A stretch of 64,000 bases of DNA, taken from BP-191 sp035940575. GTDB taxonomy: Bacteria > Actinomycetota > Actinomycetes > BP-191. A program made the translations under genes and the position numbers. Below are positions 41,640 to 48,222 of the stretch, one piece after another. The stretch covers positions 3,968-67,967 of the forward strand of contig DASZER010000056.1 in assembly GCA_035940575.1 (NCBI GenBank), read 5' to 3'. How positions within the stretch are numbered: the first letter of the stretch is position 1; the number at the start of each line of letters is the position of its first letter. The notes beneath the pieces were generated by a model. It did not search any database. It was not told the DNA's origin and saw nothing but the letters and a program-made list of their open reading frames with translations.

Positions 41640-41843
41640 ATGCAGGGCACGGTGAAGGAGTTCAGCGAGGAGACGCGGTCGGGCGCGGTCCTTCTCGACG
41701 ACGGCACCGAGATCCCCGTCCCGGCGTCGGCGTTCGCGCGGTCCGGGCTGCTCAAGCTCCAGTTCGGCCAGCGGGTGCGCTTCGAGGTCGAGGGCGAGGG
41801 CGACCAACGCCGCGTCACCACCATCACGATCGCCACGCTCTAG
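41640..41843 (+). CDS. Degenerate cold-shock-domain protein
   Basis: A 67-residue OB-fold protein that follows the cold-shock pattern (GTVKEFSEETRSGAVLLDDG, FGQRVRFEVEG) but lacks the RNA-binding aromatics: the KGFGFI motif is replaced by RSGAVL and VFVH by IPVP. Nucleic-acid binding by the usual face is therefore doubtful. TAGGAGA precedes the ATG at 41640, 22 nt after cofC, with which it is likely co-transcribed. Confidence 0.75.
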   Translation: MQGTVKEFSEETRSGAVLLDDGTEIPVPASAFARSGLLKLQFGQRVRFEVEGEGDQRRVTTITIATL

Positions 41844-41858
41844 GCGAGAGCCCCGCCG

Positions 41859-42803
41859 TCAGCGGGCGTGCCGGCCGCGCGCGGGGCCGCCGACGAGGAG
41901 CACCATCCCCGCGCCCACCGCGACGGCCAGGGCGCCGAGCAGCGCCGGCGTCCCCGCGCTCCGGCCGGTGTCCGGCAGCGCAGGCCCGTCGGCGTCGTCG
42001 CTCACCGGGCGGACGGCTACGCCGCCGGGGGTTCCCGTCGCGACCGGGGAGACGGACGGCCCGAGGTCGCTCGGAGTGGCGGGCGCCACGGTCGGCGAGA
42101 CCGTGGACGACGCGGTCGGCGTCGGTGACGCGGTCGGCGCGGTGATCGCGTTGTTCGTGATCGACGCCTCGCAGGTCACCAGGGAGCCGCCGCCGTTGGC
42201 CGAGCCGTTGCACTGGTCGACGGTCACGAGAAGGGACGCGCTCCGGGTCGAGGGCGCGACGGTACACGTCACGGTGCTCCCGCCGCCGTTGCCGGAGCCG
42301 TTGCACTGGGTCACGGTGGCTCCCGAGGTCGAGCCGGCCGGGTCGCAGACCATGGTGCCGCTGCCGTCGGCGGAGCCCACGCACTGGTCGACGGTCGCCG
42401 CGGTGGGCGTCGCGCCGCCGGTGACGTCGTTGACGACGTCGACGGTGCAGGCGACCTCGCCGCCGCCACCGCTCGCGGAGCCGTTGCACTGGCTCACGGA
42501 CGTGACGACGTCCTGGTACGTCGTCGTCACCGGGGCGTCGCACGTCGGCGCGTCGACCGCGCCGGTGCAGCGCTGCACGGTGACCGAGGCGCTGCCGACG
42601 CCGGTCGCCGCGTCGAGGGTGTTGACGACGGTGACCGTGCAGCGCACGGTCTGACCGCCCTCGTTCAGGATGCCGTTGCACTGCTCCAACGGCGCGGCGG
42701 CGGCCGACGCGGTACCGGTGCCCGGGAGGACCACCAGGAGGGGAAGCAGCAGGGCGAGCAGCCGGCGGCGCGTACGCACCGGCGAGGCGGAGAGTGCACT
42801 CAT
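41859..42803 (-). CDS. LPDTG-anchored surface protein with Cys-Asn-Gly-Ser repeats
   Basis: A 314-residue exported protein. After a signal peptide (RRRLLALLLPLLVVLPGTGT, cleavage near ASA-AAAP) there are about six repeats built on QCNGS...GGGS.V.C, each supplying a Cys pair. A Pro/Thr/Ser-rich stalk (PTASPTPTASSTVSPT) leads to the sorting signal LPDTG, a hydrophobic helix and an Arg-rich tail, so sortase attachment to the wall is expected. ATG at 42803 is preferred; GTG at 42818 is alternative. The repeats are also seen in the DNA (AGCCGTTGCACTGG recurring). Confidence 0.8.
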   Translation of the reverse strand: MSALSASPVRTRRRLLALLLPLLVVLPGTGTASAAAAPLEQCNGILNEGGQTVRCTVTVVNTLDAATGVGSASVTVQRCTGAVDAPTCDAPVTTTYQDVVTSVSQCNGSASGGGGEVACTVDVVNDVTGGATPTAATVDQCVGSADGSGTMVCDPAGSTSGATVTQCNGSGNGGGSTVTCTVAPSTRSASLLVTVDQCNGSANGGGSLVTCEASITNNAITAPTASPTPTASSTVSPTVAPATPSDLGPSVSPVATGTPGGVAVRPVSDDADGPALPDTGRSAGTPALLGALAVAVGAGMVLLVGGPARGRHAR

Positions 42804-42914
42804 GTCTGATCCCGTCACGTACGTCGGACGGGCCCAGGAGGTGCATGGGGGGCAACAGCCCCGAGGCTCGAGAGAAGCACCAGTCTACCCTCCGCGTTCC
42901 TCCGGGAACGGCGA

Positions 42915-42946
42915 CGGGGCGCCGTCCCCGAAGGAACGACGCCCCG
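42915..42946 (-). terminator. Hairpin terminator of the HU gene
   Basis: CGGGGCG (42915-42921) pairs with CGCCCCG (42940-42946), and the stem continues inward with two mismatches to a CGAA loop. It lies 20 nt beyond the HU stop codon. Bases 42819-42914 hold no gene. Confidence 0.65.
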
Positions 42947-42966
42947 TAGGGGAAGTCTCCGCGCCG

Positions 42967-43446
42967 TCAGCGGCCCTTCTTGGCCGGCGCCTTCTTCGCG
43001 GCCGGCTTCGCCGCCGCCTTGGTGGCCTTGGCCGGGGCCGCCTTCGCGGGCGCGGCCTTCTTCGCGGGCGCCTTCGCGGCCGGCTTCGCCGCCGCCGCCT
43101 TCGCGGGCTTGGCGGCGGCCTTGGCGGGCTTCGCCGCGGCCTTGGCCGGCGCCGCCTTCCTCTTCTTGCCGCCGCTCGCGACGGTCTCCTTGAAGCCCGC
43201 GCCCGCGCGGAACGCGGGGACCGACGTCGCCTTGACCTTGATCGGGGCGCCGGTGCGGATGTTGCGGGCCGTACGGGCGCCGCGCTCGCGCTTCTCGAAC
43301 GTCCCGAAGCCGACGATGCCGACCCGGTCCCCCGACGCGACCGCCGCGATGATGGCGTCGAGCACCGCGTCGACGGCCGTCGACGCCGCCCCGCGGCCGG
43401 CGCCGGTGCGCTCGGCGACCGCGTCGATCAGCTCTGACTTGTTCAC
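42967..43446 (-). CDS. hupB: DNA-binding protein HU with Lys/Ala-rich tail
   Basis: Histone-like nucleoid protein of 159 residues. The HU domain (VNKSELIDAVAERTG, VGIVGFGTFEKRERGART, RNIRTGAPIKVKATSVPAFR) is followed by a tail of about 65 residues made of AKPA/AKKA repeats, as in mycobacterial and streptomycete HupB-type proteins. The GTG at 43446 has GGAGGAG 6 nt upstream; the long upstream extension of the frame is not real. A promoter and terminator frame the gene. Confidence 0.95.
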   Translation of the reverse strand: MNKSELIDAVAERTGAGRGAASTAVDAVLDAIIAAVASGDRVGIVGFGTFEKRERGARTARNIRTGAPIKVKATSVPAFRAGAGFKETVASGGKKRKAAPAKAAAKPAKAAAKPAKAAAAKPAAKAPAKKAAPAKAAPAKATKAAAKPAAKKAPAKKGR

Positions 43447-43496
43447 GAACGACTCCTCCGGTGTCGGTCGGAACACTTCGCCCCGACGCGCCGCCG

Positions 43497-43525
43497 ACGC
43501 TACGGGGCGGGGCGTCCCGACACAA
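43497..43525 (-). promoter_or_regulatory. Putative hupB promoter
   Basis: On the minus strand TTGTGT (43520-43525) and TAGCGT (43497-43502) are separated by exactly 17 nt. The -35 region is one arm of an inverted repeat: CGACACAA (43518-43525) matches TTGTGTCG (43548-43555) 22 nt away, which may be an operator or the -35 of a divergent promoter. The 268-nt gap 43447-43714 holds no gene. Confidence 0.45.
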
Positions 43526-43714
43526 CGACCGACGCACCCTGAGATCCTTGTGTCGCAACGGTTTCCGGGCCGCGTGGGGACCAAAGGACCCGCGACCGCC
43601 TAGTCACCTGGGACCCGGCGAAACCACCCCAACGCGCCATAGCCCTCGTACGGCGCGAATCGGGACAGTGGGGACACCGGCCGAGACCCGCGCCGGCCCC
43701 GCGAGGAGGACCCG

Positions 43715-43924
43715 TTGTCGCACCTACGCCTCGTCCCGCCGCTCGCCGCGGACGTGCCCGCCGAGTCGCCGTTCGCGGCCCCGCGCACCGCCCCCTCGAT
43801 CCCGCTGCAGCCGTCGCCGTTCGACGACCCCAAGGTCGTCGCGCTGTCGTTCTTCCAGGCGGCCAGCGGCCTGTGCCTGTGCCGCGCCTGCTCGATGAAG
43901 CGCCACCCGTCGTACGGCGGCTGA
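43715..43924 (+). CDS. Small protein with CxCxxC motif
   Basis: A 69-residue product beginning (M)SHLRLVPPLAADVPAES and ending FFQAASGLCLCRACSMKRHP. The CLCRAC cluster near the C-terminus could bind metal. The start is TTG at 43715, with a good GAGGAGGA ribosome site (43702-43709) at the correct distance. It is divergent from hupB and is followed 2 nt later by another small gene. No family recognised. Confidence 0.6.
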   Translation: MSHLRLVPPLAADVPAESPFAAPRTAPSIPLQPSPFDDPKVVALSFFQAASGLCLCRACSMKRHPSYGG

Positions 43925-43926
43925 CC

Positions 43927-44160
43927 GTGTCGTACCAGCAGGGCGTCGAGGGGTTCGACCCGCGCGGACCCGATCCCGAGATCGCGGGCGGTCGGGATGC
44001 CGCTGCGTTCCCCCTGATTCCCGAGGGCCCGATCCACGCCGTGGACGACGACGGCGTCGCCGCGTGCGGCTACGACGGCAAGCTCACCGTGCTGGACGTG
44101 CGCTGGGGCGGCATGGGTTCGTGCGACGAGTGCAGGGACGCGCTCGCATCCCGCTCCTGA
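43927..44160 (+). CDS. Small hypothetical protein with terminal CxxC
   Basis: A 77-residue protein (VSYQQGVEGFDPRG...) with ACGYDGKLTVLDVRW and a C-terminal SCDECRDAL. Three cysteines in all could form a metal site, perhaps with the preceding protein. GTG at 43927 is 2 nt after the preceding stop, so the two genes are co-translated. A hairpin terminator follows. Confidence 0.6.
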   Translation: MSYQQGVEGFDPRGPDPEIAGGRDAAAFPLIPEGPIHAVDDDGVAACGYDGKLTVLDVRWGGMGSCDECRDALASRS

Positions 44161-44166
44161 ACGACG

Positions 44167-44190
44167 AGAGCCACCCCGAAGGGTGGCTCT
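44167..44190 (+). terminator. Hairpin terminator after the small Cys protein pair
   Basis: A perfect 10-bp stem, AGAGCCACCC with GGGTGGCTCT, around a CGAA tetraloop, placed 6 nt after the stop codon and 10 nt before the tRNA-Glu 3' end. It could serve transcripts from both directions. Confidence 0.75.
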
Positions 44191-44200
44191 GCGCGTGTGG

Positions 44201-44273
44201 TAGCCCCGACCGGATTCGAACCGGCGCCGCCGCCTTGAGAGGGCGGTGTCCTAGGCCGCTAGACGACGGGGCC
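44201..44273 (-). tRNA. tRNA-Glu (anticodon CTC)
   Basis: A 73-nt cloverleaf on the minus strand. The acceptor is GGCCCCG with CGGGGCT (first pair G-U), with T8, A14 and the D-loop GCGGCCTAGGA. The anticodon loop CTCTCAA reads CTC, and the T-arm is GCCGGTTCGAATCCGGT. CCA is not encoded. It sits 17 nt from a tRNA-Gln and close to gltX. Confidence 0.95.
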
Positions 44274-44290
44274 CTAGGGGTGGTGCGGAG

Positions 44291-44362
44291 CTGGGGTACC
44301 AGGACTCGAACCTAGACTAGCTGAACCAGAATCAGCCGGGCTGCCAATTACCCCATACCCCA
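44291..44362 (-). tRNA. tRNA-Gln (anticodon CTG)
   Basis: A 72-nt cloverleaf on the minus strand. The acceptor is TGGGGTA with TACCCCA, the anticodon loop TTCTGGT reads CTG, and the T-arm is CTAGGTTCGAGTCCTGG. Discriminator G73. It precedes tRNA-Glu in the transcript and follows gltX, whose product in most actinobacteria charges both tRNAs with glutamate before GatCAB amidates the Gln species. Confidence 0.95.
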
Positions 44363-44453
44363 TCGCTCCCAGCCGCCAGCACCGGACTCGCGCCCGGCTC
44401 CGGCTTCGGGAACCGGCAAAGCCTACCGGACGAGGCGCCCGCCCGCCAAAGGC

Positions 44454-45917
44454 TCACTCCTCCGGGACGACGCCCCTGATGTCGTCGCGCGCGCGGTCCA
44501 GGCGCGCCAGCGTCACCGAGCGGCCGAGCAGCTCCATCGACTCGAACAGCGGCGGCGAGATCGTCCGCCCGGTCACCGCGACGCGCAGCGGCCCGAACGC
44601 GTGCTTCGGCTTGAGCCCGAGCCGCTCCACCAGCGCCGCGCGCAGCGCCGCCTCGATCCCCTCCGTCGCCCACGGCTCGACCTCCGCGAGCGCCGTGCGC
44701 GCCGCGTCGAGTGGCCCGAGCACCTCGCCGAGCAGCGTCTTCGCGGCCGCCGCCGGGTCCACCTCGAACGCCTCCCCCGCGAACAGGAAGCGCAGCAGGT
44801 CGGGCGCCTCGGTCAGCCGCGCGAGCCGCGTCTGGACCAGCGGGATCGCGCTGCGGAGCAGCTCGTGCTGCGCCTCCGACGGCTCGTCGGGCAGCACGCC
44901 TGCGTCCTGCAGGACCGGCACGATCCGCGCGGCGAGGTCGCCCTCGGAGAGCAGCCTGATGTGCTCGCCGTTGATGGCCTCGAGCTTCTTCACGTCGAAG
45001 CGCGCGGGGTTCTTCGACACCCGCGTGACGTCGAACGCCGCCACCATCTCCGCCACCGTGAACACCTCGCGGTCGGTGCCAGGCAGCGACCAGCCGAGCA
45101 GCGCGAGGTAGTTCAGCATCGCCTCGGGCAGGAAGCCGTTGCGGCGGTACCAGGCGATCGACACCTCACCGTTGCGCTTCGACAGCGGCTTGCCGTCCTC
45201 GCCCACGATCAGCGGCAGGTGCCCGAACATCGGGAACGCCTCGCGCGGCACGCCCATGGCCGCGTACATCGCCATCTGCCGCGGCGTCGCGGCGATCAGG
45301 TCCTCGCCGCGGACGATGTGCGTCATGCCCATCAGCACGTCGTCAACGGTGGCAGCGAGCATGTAGAGCGGGTGGCCGTTGGAGCGCTGGATCGTGAAGT
45401 CCGGCACGTCCTTGTGCTCGATCGTGATGGGACCCCGTACGAGGTCGTCCCACGTCGTCGACCCGTCCGGCATCCGGAAGCGCATCGTCGCCGGGCCCTC
45501 GCCGGGCTCCGCGCGGTCGCGGCAGAAGCCGTCGTAGCCGGGGGTCTTGTCGCCCTTCGCGGCCTTGCGCCTCTGCACGTCCTCGGGCGTGCACCAGCAG
45601 GGGTACGCGTGCCCGCCCTCCTGGAGCTGCGCGACGACGCCCGCGTAGACCTCGAAGCGCTCGCTCTGCCGGTACGGCGCCGCCGGGCCGCCGACGACGG
45701 GCCCCTCGTCCCAGTCGAGGCCGAGCCAGCGCAGCACGTCGACGGCGGCGTGGAACGCCTCGTCGGTCGCGCGCGAGGCGTCGGTGTCCTCGATGCGGTA
45801 CACGAATTTCCCACGCGAACGACGCGCCACGGCCCACGAGAACAGCCCGGTGCGGACGTTCCCCACGTGCAGGTCGCCCGAGGGTGCCGGGGCGAAGCGG
45901 GTACGGACCTCGGTCAT
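44454..45917 (-). CDS. gltX: Glutamyl-tRNA synthetase
   Basis: A 487-residue class-I synthetase. The HIGH-type motif is RFAPAPSGDLHVGNVRTGL, the second motif is GKPLSKRNGEVSI (KMSKS type), and YRIEDTDASRATDEAFHA is the usual Glu-binding segment. The ATG at 45917 overlaps the stop of the FAH-family gene (ATGA). The two tRNA genes directly downstream are its expected substrates if it is non-discriminating. Confidence 0.96.
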   Translation of the reverse strand: MTEVRTRFAPAPSGDLHVGNVRTGLFSWAVARRSRGKFVYRIEDTDASRATDEAFHAAVDVLRWLGLDWDEGPVVGGPAAPYRQSERFEVYAGVVAQLQEGGHAYPCWCTPEDVQRRKAAKGDKTPGYDGFCRDRAEPGEGPATMRFRMPDGSTTWDDLVRGPITIEHKDVPDFTIQRSNGHPLYMLAATVDDVLMGMTHIVRGEDLIAATPRQMAMYAAMGVPREAFPMFGHLPLIVGEDGKPLSKRNGEVSIAWYRRNGFLPEAMLNYLALLGWSLPGTDREVFTVAEMVAAFDVTRVSKNPARFDVKKLEAINGEHIRLLSEGDLAARIVPVLQDAGVLPDEPSEAQHELLRSAIPLVQTRLARLTEAPDLLRFLFAGEAFEVDPAAAAKTLLGEVLGPLDAARTALAEVEPWATEGIEAALRAALVERLGLKPKHAFGPLRVAVTGRTISPPLFESMELLGRSVTLARLDRARDDIRGVVPEE

Positions 45918-46672
45918 CGCGCCACCACTCGATTCGTCAACGTGCCCACGCCCGCGACGGTCACGGACACCTCGTCGCCGGCGTCCATCGGGCCCACGCC
46001 CGCCGGCGTGCCCGTCAGCAGCACGTCGCCCGGCAGCAGCGTCATGACCGCGGAGACGTACGCCACCAGCGTCGCGACGTCGTGCAGCAGCAGCGACGTC
46101 GGCGCGTCCTGCCTCGTCTCGCCGTTGAGCGTCGTCGTGACGCGCGAGGCGGCCGGGTCGAGGTCGGTCTCGATCCACGGGCCGAGCGGGCAGAACGTGT
46201 CGTAGCCCTTCGCGCGGGTCCACTGGCCGTCGGCCTTCTGCTGGTCGCGCGCGGTGACGTCGTTGGCGCACGTGTAGCCGAACACCACGTCCAGCGCGCG
46301 CTCGCGCGGCACGTCCCGCGACAGGCGACCGATGACGACGGCGAGCTCGCCCTCGTAGTCGAGCCGCTCGACCGACGGCGGCCGCGCGACCGGGTCGCCC
46401 GCGCCGCAGACGGCGGTCGACGGCTTCAGGAACATCACCGGCGCGGCCGGCGGCTCGCCGCCCATCTCGCGGGCGTGGTCGGCGTAGTTCTTGCCGATCG
46501 CGACGACCTTGGAGGGGAGGACGGGAGCCAGGAGTCGTACGGCGTCGAGCGGGTAGCGGTCGCCCGTGAACGTGAGCGGTCCGAACGGGTGCGACGTCAG
46601 CGCCGCGACCTCGCCCCCCTCGACGACGCCGAACGAGACCTCGCCCTCGACGCTGAACCTCGCGATGCGCAC
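45914..46672 (-). CDS. Fumarylacetoacetate hydrolase family protein
   Basis: A 252-residue protein of the FAH superfamily: KVVAIGKNYADHAREMGGEP, FLKPSTAVCGAGDPV, LDYEGELAVVIGR with the metal-binding Glu residues, GYTCANDVTARDQQ and GDVLLTGTPAGVGPMDAGD. Such enzymes cleave C-C bonds of 2-oxo acids or decarboxylate oxaloacetate. The exact substrate is not deducible. GTG at 46672 lies 30 nt from a divergent gene. Adjacent to gltX in many actinobacteria. Confidence 0.9.
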   Translation of the reverse strand: MRIARFSVEGEVSFGVVEGGEVAALTSHPFGPLTFTGDRYPLDAVRLLAPVLPSKVVAIGKNYADHAREMGGEPPAAPVMFLKPSTAVCGAGDPVARPPSVERLDYEGELAVVIGRLSRDVPRERALDVVFGYTCANDVTARDQQKADGQWTRAKGYDTFCPLGPWIETDLDPAASRVTTTLNGETRQDAPTSLLLHDVATLVAYVSAVMTLLPGDVLLTGTPAGVGPMDAGDEVSVTVAGVGTLTNRVVAR

Positions 46673-46702
46673 GGGCGCGAACCTATCTGTTTGGATGGAC
46701 TC
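46673..46702. promoter_or_regulatory. Compact divergent promoter region
   Basis: Only 30 nt separate the starts of the FAH-family gene and the HiPIP-like gene. CTATCT/AGATAG (46683-46688) could serve as a -10 on either strand, so transcripts would begin almost at the start codons, giving leaderless or near-leaderless mRNAs. Confidence 0.35.
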
Positions 46703-46942
46703 ATGACCGACATGCCGATGCCCGAGCCGAAGCCGATCGACGAGGAGAACAACCTCAAGCTTCAGCACCTCATCGAGGACTCGATCCTCAAGGGGAAGCC
46801 GTACGGCGACGAGCGGTGCGACAACTGCCTGTACTACCTCGAGAACGAGAAGGACCTGTCCTACTGCTGGCACCCGAAGATCCGCATCCTCGTGGGCGCG
46901 GACTGGTGGTGCCAGTGGTGGGAGGAGATCCCCGCCTCGTAG
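46703..46942 (+). CDS. Small four-cysteine protein resembling HiPIP
   Basis: A 79-residue soluble protein. An acidic N-terminus (MTDMPMPEPKPIDEEN) is followed by LQHLIEDSILKGKPYGDERC and a Cys-rich, Trp-rich core: CDNCLYYLENE, SYCWHPKIRILVG and ADWWCQWWEE. The C-x2-C-x12-C-x15-C spacing and the aromatic residues beside the last Cys resemble high-potential iron-sulfur proteins, although HiPIPs are normally exported electron carriers and this has no signal peptide. I recall similar small proteins in other actinobacteria. A [4Fe-4S] or zinc site is plausible; function unknown. Confidence 0.75.
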   Translation: MTDMPMPEPKPIDEENNLKLQHLIEDSILKGKPYGDERCDNCLYYLENEKDLSYCWHPKIRILVGADWWCQWWEEIPAS

Positions 46943-46957
46943 CGCGAGCGCGAACGA

Positions 46958-46997
46958 ACGACGAAGGGCGGCCCCCTGCGGGACCGCCCTTCGTCGT
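46958..46997. terminator. Bidirectional hairpin terminator
   Basis: A perfect 14-bp stem, ACGACGAAGGGCGG (46958-46971) with CCGCCCTTCGTCGT (46984-46997), around a 12-nt loop. It lies 15 nt after the HiPIP-like gene and 14 nt after the last gene of the convergent secreted-peptide array, so it can end both transcripts. Confidence 0.8.
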
Positions 46998-47011
46998 GTG
47001 CCGGGACCGCG

Positions 47012-47176
47012 TCAGCAGACCCAGTAGACGTCGTACGCGTCGACCGAGTGGCCGGCGACGGTGTACGTGTGCGGCTCGACGCCGCGGGGCGAGCAGGTCC
47101 ATGCGTGGGCGGCGGCGGGCGCGACGGCGGCCGCGACGATCGCGGCCGCTACGCCGAGGCGGAGCAGGCGGGTCAT
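47012..47176 (-). CDS. Secreted two-Cys peptide 1 (of nine)
   Basis: A 54-residue precursor: signal peptide MTRLLRLGVAAAIVAAAVAP ending AAAHA, then a mature peptide of about 29 residues that begins WTCSPRGVEPHTY and ends DAYDVYWVC, so the second Cys is the last residue. One intramolecular disulfide loop is expected. AAGGAGA lies about 6 nt upstream of the ATG. It is the last gene of the array before the terminator. Confidence 0.7.
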   Translation of the reverse strand: MTRLLRLGVAAAIVAAAVAPAAAHAWTCSPRGVEPHTYTVAGHSVDAYDVYWVC

Positions 47177-47199
47177 GAGGGGTCTCCTTGCGAGGGGGG

Positions 47200-47358
47200 T
47201 CAGCCGCAGAGGTAGAAGTACGGGTACTGGATGTCGGCGTCCGTGGTGTGGATCGTGCGGGTGCCGCGGCAGACGATCTGGCGGACGGCGAACGCGCTGG
47301 GCGCGGACGTCGCGACGGCTGCCGCGACGAGGGCGGCGGCGACGAGCTTGCGGGACAT
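47200..47358 (-). CDS. Secreted two-Cys peptide 2
   Basis: A 52-residue precursor: signal peptide MSRKLVAAALVAAAVATSAP ending SAFA, mature part VRQIVCRGTRT...YPYFYLCG with Cys near both ends. GGAAGGA lies 7 nt upstream of the ATG at 47358; a longer upstream frame is not supported. Predicted export by Sec and a single disulfide. Confidence 0.7.
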   Translation of the reverse strand: MSRKLVAAALVAAAVATSAPSAFAVRQIVCRGTRTIHTTDADIQYPYFYLCG

Positions 47359-47396
47359 GGCTGTCCTTCCGGTGGGGTGAGGGGTCGTGCGGTACG

Positions 47397-47573
47397 TCAC
47401 TGCTCCGTGCAGGTGACGACCGGGTACGTGATCGTCCACGTGCCGCCGCCGGGACCCGCGAAGCGCTGGGTCACGAGCTCGACGGTGCAGCCCGGCGCCG
47501 CGGAGGCGGTGGTGGTGGCGAACGCCGACGCGGCGAGGGCGGCGACGGCGGCGAGGCGGAGGAGGCGGTTCAT
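47397..47573 (-). CDS. Secreted two-Cys peptide 3
   Basis: A 58-residue precursor: MNRLLRLAAVAALAASAFAT signal, cleavage near ASA-APG, mature GCTVELVTQRF...WTITYPVVTCTEQ. Two Cys, the second four residues from the end. The middle is predicted to be two beta strands joined by a Gly-rich turn (AGPGGGT). AAGGAG is just upstream of the ATG. Confidence 0.7.
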   Translation of the reverse strand: MNRLLRLAAVAALAASAFATTTASAAPGCTVELVTQRFAGPGGGTWTITYPVVTCTEQ

Positions 47574-47589
47574 CGAGGGGCTCCTTCGG

Positions 47590-47730
47590 CTAGCAGGGGA
47601 TCTGGACGCCGGGGAACGACACGGGCCCGACCTCGAACGGCGCCACCGGCTGGTGGCACGCGGACGCGGGGACCGCGGGCAGCACGGCGACGGCCGCGAG
47701 GGCGGCGGCGGCGAGCAGGCGTACGGGCAT
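47590..47730 (-). CDS. Secreted two-Cys peptide 4
   Basis: The shortest member, 46 residues: signal MPVRLLAAAALAAVAVLPAV, cleavage near ASA, then CHQPVAPFEVGPVSFPGVQI ending with a final Pro-Cys. Both Cys are terminal in the mature peptide, which would be one 22-residue cystine ring rich in Pro and Val. AAGGAGAT lies 4 nt upstream of the ATG. Confidence 0.7.
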   Translation of the reverse strand: MPVRLLAAAALAAVAVLPAVPASACHQPVAPFEVGPVSFPGVQIPC

Positions 47731-47747
47731 CGGGATCTCCTTGGGGG

Positions 47748-47903
47748 TCAGGGGGCGACGCAGCGGGCGGCGGGCGCCGTGACGGGGCCCGCGGGCGTCG
47801 CGTACGTCCGCTCGTAGACCTCCCACTGGCAGGCGGACGCGGTGCCCTGCACGAGGGCGACGGCGACGGTGGCCGCGACGAGCGCGGCGCGGAGGAGCGC
47901 CAC
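47748..47903 (-). CDS. Secreted two-Cys peptide 5
   Basis: A 51-residue precursor starting at GTG 47903 (VALLRAALVAATVAVALVQG), with cleavage near ASA and mature CQWEVYERTYATPAGPVTAP ending AARCVAP. Two Cys, the first at the mature N-terminus. The start lies 2 nt after the stop of peptide 6, so the two are translationally linked. Confidence 0.65.
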   Translation of the reverse strand: MALLRAALVAATVAVALVQGTASACQWEVYERTYATPAGPVTAPAARCVAP

Positions 47904-47905
47904 GG

Positions 47906-48088
47906 CTAGCAGGCGTACGCGAGGCGGCGGACCTCGACCTGGACGGGGAAGTCCGAGGACGTCGTGACGAGCGGGTCGCCCCAGTAGAAGCGGCAGAACG
48001 GCTCGGGGCCGGCCGAGGCGGCGGAGAGGGGGGCTACGACGCCGGCGAGGGCGGCGCCGGCCAGGAGCATGCGGATGGTGCGCGACAT
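47906..48088 (-). CDS. Secreted two-Cys peptide 6
   Basis: A 60-residue precursor: signal MSRTIRMLLAGAALAGVVAP, cleavage near ASA-GPE, mature PFCRFYWGDPLVTTSS...EVRRLAYAC with the second Cys as the last residue. GGAGGA lies about 6 nt upstream of the ATG. It is the first gene after the internal hairpin and may begin a transcription unit of its own. Confidence 0.7.
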   Translation of the reverse strand: MSRTIRMLLAGAALAGVVAPLSAASAGPEPFCRFYWGDPLVTTSSDFPVQVEVRRLAYAC

Positions 48089-48114
48089 CGGGTCCTCCGA
48101 GGGGGGAGAGGGGG

Positions 48115-48134
48115 GACGCCCTGCGCGGGGCGTC
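48115..48134 (-). other. Small hairpin upstream of peptide 6
   Basis: GACGCCC (48115-48121) and GGGCGTC (48128-48134) form a 7-bp stem in the presumed leader of peptide 6, 27 nt before its start codon. It may be an mRNA leader structure. Confidence 0.35.
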
Positions 48135-48167
48135 GGAGGCCGTTTCTACACCTCGTGCGGGTTTCCT

Positions 48168-48203
48168 GCCGTCGCGGCGGGTGCCGAGGCCCGCCGCGAC
48201 GGC
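48168..48203 (-). terminator. Internal terminator of the peptide array
   Basis: A perfect 14-bp stem, GCCGTCGCGGCGGG with CCCGCCGCGACGGC, around an 8-nt loop, 20 nt after the stop codon of peptide 7. It divides the array into two units, peptides 9-8-7 and peptides 6 to 1. Confidence 0.75.
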
Positions 48204-48222
48204 GTACGGAACGGTGCGGCCG

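Noticed and set aside
44454..46271. A longer gltX frame extending through the FAH-family gene
   Set aside because: The conserved N-terminus (MTEVRTRFAPAPSG) begins at 45917 and overlaps the upstream stop; the extension is the shadow of the neighbouring gene.
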